A DNA stretch of 6,528 nt from Longimicrobium sp. (lineage in GTDB: Bacteria; Gemmatimonadota; Gemmatimonadetes; Longimicrobiales; Longimicrobiaceae): positions 4,040 to 10,567 of the forward strand of contig JAUJMI010000088.1 in assembly GCA_030446945.1 (NCBI GenBank), written 5' to 3'. Every line of letters starts with the position of its first letter. Positions within the stretch are counted from its first letter, which is position 1. Under the pieces are notes generated by a model. It saw nothing but the letters and a program-made list of their open reading frames with translations, was not told the DNA's origin and did no database searches. Positions 1 through 4,250 of this stretch are shown here, piece after piece. The position numbers and the translations under genes were made by a program.

Positions 1-1
1 T

Positions 2-190
2 CCGCTGATGATCTGCCTGCCGTTCTTCACGATCTGGCACTGGAAAGGGCGCTACATCGGCGAGCACAGTGACCTGTGGGGCGGATTGCTCCTGGTCGAG
101 ACATCCGGCTGGATGAAGCTGGTCTACCTCTTCCGGCACATGCTCCCCGATCTGCGCCGCGAGGGCCGCTATGCCGTGCGGCTGGAGTGA
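2..190 (+). CDS. C-terminal end of a hydrophobic, probably membrane protein (5' truncated)
   Basis: The reading frame is open from the first complete codon of the window (base 2) to a TGA at 188-190, giving 62 residues with no stop upstream, so the gene most likely begins outside the window. The ATG at base 8 is probably internal: no upstream sequence is visible to judge it, and it follows directly on in-frame Pro-Leu. The visible part begins with an aromatic and hydrophobic run (PLMICLPFFTIWHW), then a short polar stretch, then a second hydrophobic stretch (DLWGGLLLVETSGWMKLVYL). It ends in a basic, polar tail (HMLPDLRREGRYAVRLE). This pattern suggests the last one or two membrane segments and a short cytoplasmic tail. 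I do not recognise the family, and no catalytic motif is visible. A strong hairpin starts 36 bases after the stop. The frame is probably real, but the function is unknown. Confidence 0.62.
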   Translation, partial: PLMICLPFFTIWHWKGRYIGEHSDLWGGLLLVETSGWMKLVYLFRHMLPDLRREGRYAVRLE

Positions 191-226
191 TCCGCGTGAG
201 ACGCGGGCGCGACCCCGATGAAGACG

Positions 227-261
227 AAGCGGCCCCGGCGGATGGTGGGCCGGGGCCGCTT
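227..261. terminator. GC-rich hairpin, probable terminator of the upstream membrane gene
   Basis: AAGCGGCCCCGGC (227-239) pairs perfectly with GCCGGGGCCGCTT (249-261), giving a 13-bp stem with a 9-base loop (240-248). It lies 36 bases after the stop at 190. No long U-tract follows on either strand: the plus strand continues ACAGATTCC. It would therefore be an atypical intrinsic terminator, or an RNA 3'-end stabiliser. The stem core CGGCCCCGG is shared with the second hairpin at 455-487. Confidence 0.55.
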
Positions 262-390
262 ACAGATTCCTCTGGGGAGCTCGTCTCCAGTCATCGGCTC
301 CCGGTTGGCTCCCGCGCGCCGAAGCACCTCCAGCGCGGCGGAAAGGCCGGGGCGCTCGGCTCGCTCACGGAAGTAGCTCTCGGTGCCCTC

Positions 391-419
391 CTCCGCGTCT
401 CCGCGCCTCCGCGTGAGAC
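391..419. repeat. Triplicated CTCCGCG octamer-periodic intergenic repeat
   Basis: CTCCGCGT (391-398), CTCCGCGC (399-406) and CTCCGCGT (407-414) follow one another exactly with an 8-bp period, and GAGAC follows at 415-419. I recall CTCCGCG/GAGA strings of this form as a dispersed intergenic repeat in several high-GC bacterial genomes. That is memory, not a search result. The last copy contains the 12-mer TCCGCGTGAGAC, which also occurs alone immediately after the stop codon at 191-202. The repeat shows no CRISPR-like spacing and no coding signature. Confidence 0.6.
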
Positions 420-454
420 ATGCCGTTGGGCGCGCGTGATACGGATGCAGATGT

Positions 455-487
455 AACGGCCCCGGTCCAGAGCGGACCGGGGCCGTT
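455..487. terminator. Perfect 14-bp hairpin, probable bidirectional terminator
   Basis: AACGGCCCCGGTCC (455-468) pairs perfectly with GGACCGGGGCCGTT (474-487), with a 5-base loop AGAGC. The stem ends in AA/TT, so either transcript would leave the stem through two U residues: the plus strand then reads CTCGC and the minus strand ACATC. It lies between convergent genes, about 90 bases beyond the end of the minus-strand gene and 265 bases beyond the plus-strand stop, so it could serve both. The U-tract is minimal, as is often seen in high-GC genomes. Confidence 0.6.
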
Positions 488-578
488 CTCGCATCCCGCG
501 GAGGCTGGGTCGGGGTCGGCGAGGAGAGAGTGCGGATTCCGGGAGAGTGGCGCGCAGGGCGGGATGCGACGGGATGGA

Positions 579-1052
579 TCAGGGGCTCGAGAAGCGGATG
601 GTCACGCCGTTGGCAAGGCCGATCGCCCCGCTGAACTGCGAGCCGTTGTCCGACACGCGGTTGCCGGCGCCATCCGTGGTGCCGCTCGGGGAGACGATGC
701 GCACCTTGTCCGGCGACGCTTCGGTGTTGCCGTAGTCATCGTCCATATAGAACGCGCCGTCCGCGGTGAAGCGTGCTTCGTGGTTGTTGAGGGTGCGCAG
801 CACGGCGCTCACGTACCTCTTCAGCTCGCCGTAGCTGCTCCAGCGCCCGCCGTACAGGTGGATGTTGCACTCGCCGCTCTCGTGGCGGCCGTTGGCCTCG
901 CGGCCGCGGCGCATCTCGGTGGTGACCTCGCGGACGGCGCGGCTCACCCAGGGGTCGCGGCAGGGGCCGTTCTGCGCGGCGGCGGGGGCGGCCGCGGTGA
1001 GGGCGGCGACGGCGACTGCGGATGCGAAGATCGTGTGACGGAAGCTCGGCAT
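579..1052 (-). CDS. Small exported protein of unknown function with two cysteines
   Basis: The 157-residue product starts at the ATG complementary to 1050-1052 and ends at a TGA (579-581). I chose this start because it opens directly into a good Sec signal peptide: basic n-region (R5, H6), hydrophobic core (about 8-22), and cleavage expected after A26 in PAAA|QNG. A GTG at 1103 is in frame but would put 17 polar residues ahead of the signal. No clear Shine-Dalgarno sequence is seen. The mature part is about 131 residues. It has Cys31 (GPCRDPW) and Cys62 (GECNIHLYGG), which could form a disulfide in the periplasm or outside the cell. After these come WSSYGELKRYV (71-81), an acidic FYMDDDYGN patch (101-109), and a Gly/Ser/Asn-rich tail ending in VTIRFSSP. 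There is no membrane anchor after the signal and no lipobox. I do not recognise a family or catalytic motif. It is divergent from the regulator gene and shares its control region. Confidence 0.78.
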   Translation of the reverse strand: MPSFRHTIFASAVAVAALTAAAPAAAQNGPCRDPWVSRAVREVTTEMRRGREANGRHESGECNIHLYGGRWSSYGELKRYVSAVLRTLNNHEARFTADGAFYMDDDYGNTEASPDKVRIVSPSGTTDGAGNRVSDNGSQFSGAIGLANGVTIRFSSP

Positions 1053-1181
1053 GGTCTCGCGGATCTTGTGTTGGAGGGGATCTGACGTGAATTCGAGTAG
1101 CACGATAGATTGGGACCGTCACCCCTGCGTGATCTGGGCGTGATTCGCCGGAATCGCTCGGCTTCTCCCCATCCCGACGGC
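1053..1181. promoter_or_regulatory. Divergent control region between secreted protein and regulator genes
   Basis: These 129 bases separate two divergent start codons (1052 minus, 1182 plus), so both promoters should lie here or inside the flanking genes. The middle, around 1088-1111, is noticeably AT-richer than its surroundings. A weak plus-strand sigma70-like pair can be drawn as CTGACG (1082-1087), 18 bases, then TAGATT (1106-1111). Each matches its consensus at four of six positions, which is not strong, and no comparable minus-strand pair was found. The clearest element is the heptamer direct repeat at 1127-1144. Neither gene has an obvious ribosome-binding site; the closest for the regulator is GACGG at 1176-1180, directly before its ATG. 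Confidence 0.5.
1127..1144 (+). promoter_or_regulatory. Heptamer direct repeat with 11-bp period, candidate SARP-type operator
   Basis: GCGTGAT occurs at 1127-1133 and again at 1138-1144, separated by CTGG, so the copies repeat every 11 bp on the same helix face. CCGTCAC at 1116-1122 sits one further period upstream and matches four of seven positions. OmpR-like winged helices of the SARP/BTAD regulators are known to bind heptameric direct repeats spaced this way near promoters. The gene 38 bases downstream encodes such a winged helix plus BTAD, so autoregulation is plausible. Caution: a lone GCGTGAT also occurs at 434-440, so the word itself is not rare here. Confidence 0.4.
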
Positions 1182-4100
1182 ATGATCCGACTTCGTACCC
1201 TGGGCTCGATCGACCTCCGCTCGGCGGAGGATGGCGAGCTTCGGCAGGTGCTGACGCAGCCCAAGCGGTTTGCCCTCCTAGCGTACCTGGTGGTGGCCGG
1301 GCGCGGCGCGTTCCACCGGCGCGACACGCTCTTCACCCTCTTCTGGCCGGAGTCGGACGCGGAGCGCGCGCGTAGCTCGCTGAGGACCGGCCTCCACTTC
1401 CTGAGGCGCGCGCTGGGCGCCAACGTGATCGCCGGGCGGGGCACGGAGGAGGTCGGGATCGCGCCGGGGGCGGTGTGGTGCGACGCGCTCGCCTTTGAGG
1501 AGGAGCTGGAGGCCGGCCGGCCCGAGGCGGCGCTGGAGCTGTACCGCGGGCCCCTTCTCGCCGGCTTCAACCTGGCGGGGATGGCGGACTGGGAGCGCTG
1601 GCTGAGCGGTGAGCGCGAACGACTGCGGCGGCGCGCGGTGGAGGCCGCCGAGTCGCTGGCCGCGCGCGCGGACGAGGAGGGGGATGCTCCCGCGGTGGCC
1701 CGGTGGGCGCGCCGTGCGGCCGCGCTGGACCCCGACGACGAGGGCTCGCTGCGCCGCCTGATGCAGCGCCTGGCCGCGCACGGCGACCGGGCGGGGGCAA
1801 TCTACGCTTACGAGGAGTTCGCGAAGCGCCTCCGCGCGGACTTCGAAGCCGAGCCATCGCGCCAGACGCGCGCCCTCGCCGACGAGATCCGCCGCGGCGC
1901 CGCCGATCCAGAGCCGCCCGCGCGCCCGTCTTCCCCGCCTCGCCCCGTTTCCGCACCGAGCATCCAGGCCGTGGCGGTTGCGGCGCCCGCGCACGTCAGC
2001 GAGCCGGAGTCCGAGACGGTCGCGGCGCCCGCGCGGGCCGCCGAGCCGGAGGCGGATCGAGTGCCGCCTCATGCGGCGGAGCCTGCTCCGGCCACGAAGC
2101 TCGCGCCCGCCGCGGACGTAGCGCCGCCGGTGGCCGAAAACCACATTCCAGCGCGTCCGCGGCAAATCCGGCGACGGTGGATGGCGGCGCTGGTGGCGAT
2201 CGCCCTGTGTGCTTCGATCGTGGGGGTGTGGCGCTTCCGAGGATCGGCGGTGCGGACGGCGGCGGTCGGGGCGCCTGAAGAGCTGGTGGCGGTCCTCCCC
2301 TTCGCGGTGTACGGGCGGGGGGAGATGGCGTACCTGCGCGAGGGGATGGTGGACCTCCTCTCCACCAAGCTGGACGGCGCGGGCGATCTGCGCAGCGTGG
2401 ATGCGCGGGCGCTCCTCGCATCGCTGAGCGCCACCGCGGCGGGAGGGCCGGGCGCGGGCGGCGACGCGGCCGCACGACTCGGCGCCAACCTGTTCGTCAT
2501 GGGGAGTGTGGTGGAAGCGGGGCCGCACCTCCAACTCCGAGCCGCGCTGTATCGCCAGACGCCCGACGGCCCGACGCCGCAGTCCGACGCGGCGGTGGAG
2601 GGGGCGCGCGACTCGCTGCCCCGGCTCGTGGACCGGCTGGCCGCGCAGCTGCTGGCCGGGCGCCTCAGCGGGCCCCGCGCGCGGCTCCAGCGGACGGCGG
2701 TGCTCACCACGCCGTCCGTGCCCGCGCTCAAGGCGTACCTGCAGGGCGAAAGCGCCCTGCGCGCCGGCAACTCCGACGAAGCCAAGGCGGCGCTACAGCG
2801 CGCGGTGCAGGAGGACACCACCTTTGCCCTCGCCTGGTACCGGCTCTCAGTGGCGGTGGCGGGGTCGGGGGAGCGCATCGGGGAGGCCGCGCGGCAGGCG
2901 GTGCGCTACGCCGGCCGACTGGAGCCGCACGACCGCCTACTCCTGCAGGCGTGGCTCGCGTCGTGGGAGTTCCGCTACGCCGACGCGGAGCGGATGTACC
3001 GCCAGGCCCTCGCCGCCCGCCCGGACGACGTGGAGGCGTGGAGCCAACTCGCGCAGGTGATCTTCCACGGGGCCGCGCCGCGGGGCCGCTCCACGGCCGA
3101 GTCGCGCCCGGCGTGGGAACGCGTGCTGGCGCTGGAGCCGGACAACGTGGACGCCCTGGGCTACCTGGCACGCATCGCCATGGCGGAGCGCCGGCTGGCG
3201 GACGCGGACACCCTGCTGGCCCGCGCCCTCGCGCTGAATCCCGAGAGCGACCGCGCTCTGGTGTGGCGAGGCTACCGCGGCATCCTCCTGGACGACCGCG
3301 CGGCATTGGACTCGGCAGTAGCGGGGATGCGCCGGGTGAGCGACCTTGCGGCGTGGGTGATCGCGTGGCGGATGGTGGAGGACACGCGCGACCCGCTCCG
3401 CGCCCGGCGCATGGTGGAGCCGCTCCTGGATCCCGTGCGCCCGGCCCGCGTCCGCGCCAGCGGCCGCGTTCTCCTGGCGCACACGGAGGTGGCGCGCGGC
3501 CGATGGCGAACGGCCCGCGCCCAGCTCGACTCCGCCGCCGAGCTGGACCCCGCGGTGGCGATGCAGGCGCGCACCCTGTTCGCCGTCCTCCCCTTCGTCC
3601 CCGTGGAGCGGTCGGAGGTGGAGCGGGTGCGGGCCGCGCTCCTGGCCCGGAGCGCGGGGATCGCCGATGCGCCTCCAGGGGTCGAGCCGCGGTCGCCCAC
3701 TCCGCCGTACGTGGAGCTCCAGCTGCACGCGCTGGGGCTGCTGGAGGCACGCCTCGGCAACCTGGCGGCGGCGCTGGGGTATGCGCGCCAGCTCGACGGC
3801 TTCGACCCGCCCACGGCCGGGGTGCGCATCCGGGGGCCGCTGCTGGCGGACGGGGTGCGGGCGCACGTGGCGTGGCTGGGCGGCAATCCGGCGCACGGGC
3901 TGGCCGTGATCGACAGCGCATGGCAGGAGTTCGACCGCAAGCCCGAGGTCTTCCCGTACCTGCTCGATTCCGGGCATCCGCGCTTCCTGCGCGCCGAGCT
4001 GCTGCGCATGTCGGGGCGGCACCGCGAGGCGCTGGCGTGGTATGGATCGGTGACGGAGCACTTCGACAAGAGCATCGTGTACGTGGCCCCGGTGCACCTG

Positions 4101-4250
4101 CGCACCGCCGAGATCCTGGACCGCCTGGGCCGCCCCGCCGAAGCCGCAGCGCACTACCGGCGCTTTGTCGAGCTGTGGCGGGAGAGTGACCCCGTGCTGC
4201 GCCCGCGGGTAGAGCGGGCGCGCCGACGACTTCAACGATTGCAGCCATGA
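1182..4250 (+). CDS. Membrane-tethered winged-helix/BTAD transcription regulator with TolB-like and TPR domains
   Basis: The product has 1022 residues. Residues 1-95 are an OmpR/SARP-type winged helix (MIRLRTLGSIDLR; AFHRRDTLFTLFWPESDAERA; SSLRTGLHFLRRALG). Residues 98-240 form the helical BTAD domain (WCDALAFEEELEAG; ALELYRGPLLAGF; ARWARRAAALDPDDEGSLRR; ending FEAEPSRQTRALADEIR). Residues 241-330 are a Pro/Ala/Glu linker with imperfect 14-residue repeats. Residues 333-352 are a single membrane segment preceded by RQIRRR, so the N-terminus should be cytoplasmic and the rest periplasmic, as in CadC/ToxR-type regulators. Residues 366-460 resemble the TolB-like domain (ELVAVLPFAV; MAYLREGMVDLLSTKL; NLFVMGSVVEAG). 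TPR-like helices follow at about 513-558, 592-697, 771-794 and 936-1003. The ATG at 1182 is preferred because the family begins MIRLRTLG; the frame extends to a TTG at 1110, but the extra 24 residues look non-coding. Unlike AfsR-type SARPs there is no NB-ARC ATPase. The target genes and the signal are unknown. Confidence 0.93.
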   Translation: MIRLRTLGSIDLRSAEDGELRQVLTQPKRFALLAYLVVAGRGAFHRRDTLFTLFWPESDAERARSSLRTGLHFLRRALGANVIAGRGTEEVGIAPGAVWCDALAFEEELEAGRPEAALELYRGPLLAGFNLAGMADWERWLSGERERLRRRAVEAAESLAARADEEGDAPAVARWARRAAALDPDDEGSLRRLMQRLAAHGDRAGAIYAYEEFAKRLRADFEAEPSRQTRALADEIRRGAADPEPPARPSSPPRPVSAPSIQAVAVAAPAHVSEPESETVAAPARAAEPEADRVPPHAAEPAPATKLAPAADVAPPVAENHIPARPRQIRRRWMAALVAIALCASIVGVWRFRGSAVRTAAVGAPEELVAVLPFAVYGRGEMAYLREGMVDLLSTKLDGAGDLRSVDARALLASLSATAAGGPGAGGDAAARLGANLFVMGSVVEAGPHLQLRAALYRQTPDGPTPQSDAAVEGARDSLPRLVDRLAAQLLAGRLSGPRARLQRTAVLTTPSVPALKAYLQGESALRAGNSDEAKAALQRAVQEDTTFALAWYRLSVAVAGSGERIGEAARQAVRYAGRLEPHDRLLLQAWLASWEFRYADAERMYRQALAARPDDVEAWSQLAQVIFHGAAPRGRSTAESRPAWERVLALEPDNVDALGYLARIAMAERRLADADTLLARALALNPESDRALVWRGYRGILLDDRAALDSAVAGMRRVSDLAAWVIAWRMVEDTRDPLRARRMVEPLLDPVRPARVRASGRVLLAHTEVARGRWRTARAQLDSAAELDPAVAMQARTLFAVLPFVPVERSEVERVRAALLARSAGIADAPPGVEPRSPTPPYVELQLHALGLLEARLGNLAAALGYARQLDGFDPPTAGVRIRGPLLADGVRAHVAWLGGNPAHGLAVIDSAWQEFDRKPEVFPYLLDSGHPRFLRAELLRMSGRHREALAWYGSVTEHFDKSIVYVAPVHLRTAEILDRLGRPAEAAAHYRRFVELWRESDPVLRPRVERARRRLQRLQP
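1980..2063 (+). repeat. Imperfect 42-bp tandem repeat in the regulator linker
   Basis: Two adjacent 42-base units (1980-2021 and 2022-2063) encode AAPAHVSEPESETV and AAPARAAEPEADRV. More degenerate copies follow (PPHAAEPAPATKL, APAADVAPPVAEN). The repeats make up most of the disordered linker between the BTAD domain and the membrane segment, and probably act as a flexible spacer whose length can drift. Confidence 0.6.

Larger units (their letters stand above)
191..578. other. Non-coding gap between convergent genes
   Basis: These 388 bases separate a plus-strand gene end (190) from a minus-strand gene end (579). The open frames here (for example 76-456 plus and 291-494 minus) are Arg/Pro/Gly/Ala-rich and run straight through the hairpins and the CTCCGCG repeat, so I treat them as GC-driven artefacts. 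The recognisable contents are two strong hairpins, one octamer-periodic repeat, and a 12-bp direct repeat (TCCGCGTGAGAC at 191-202 and 408-419). Nothing specific was seen in 262-390 or 488-578. Confidence 0.7.

Noticed and set aside
391..414. CRISPR-like repeats
   Set aside because: The units are 8 bp and directly adjacent, with no unique spacers of CRISPR length and no cas gene nearby.
76..456. A 126-codon plus-strand open frame
   Set aside because: It overlaps the end of the membrane protein in another frame, then crosses a hairpin and the CTCCGCG repeat. Its composition is that of random GC-rich DNA.
420..1085. A 221-codon plus-strand open frame
   Set aside because: It is antisense to the small exported protein and runs through the perfect hairpin at 455-487. 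The opposite frame has a convincing signal peptide.
1053..1103. GTG start at 1103 for the exported protein
   Set aside because: It would put 17 polar residues before a signal peptide that begins properly at the ATG at 1052.
1110..1181. A longer regulator start at TTG 1110 or GTG 1140
   Set aside because: The extra residues would overlap the heptamer repeat and possible promoter, and do not resemble the family, which begins at MIRLRTLG. The ATG at 1182 fits better.
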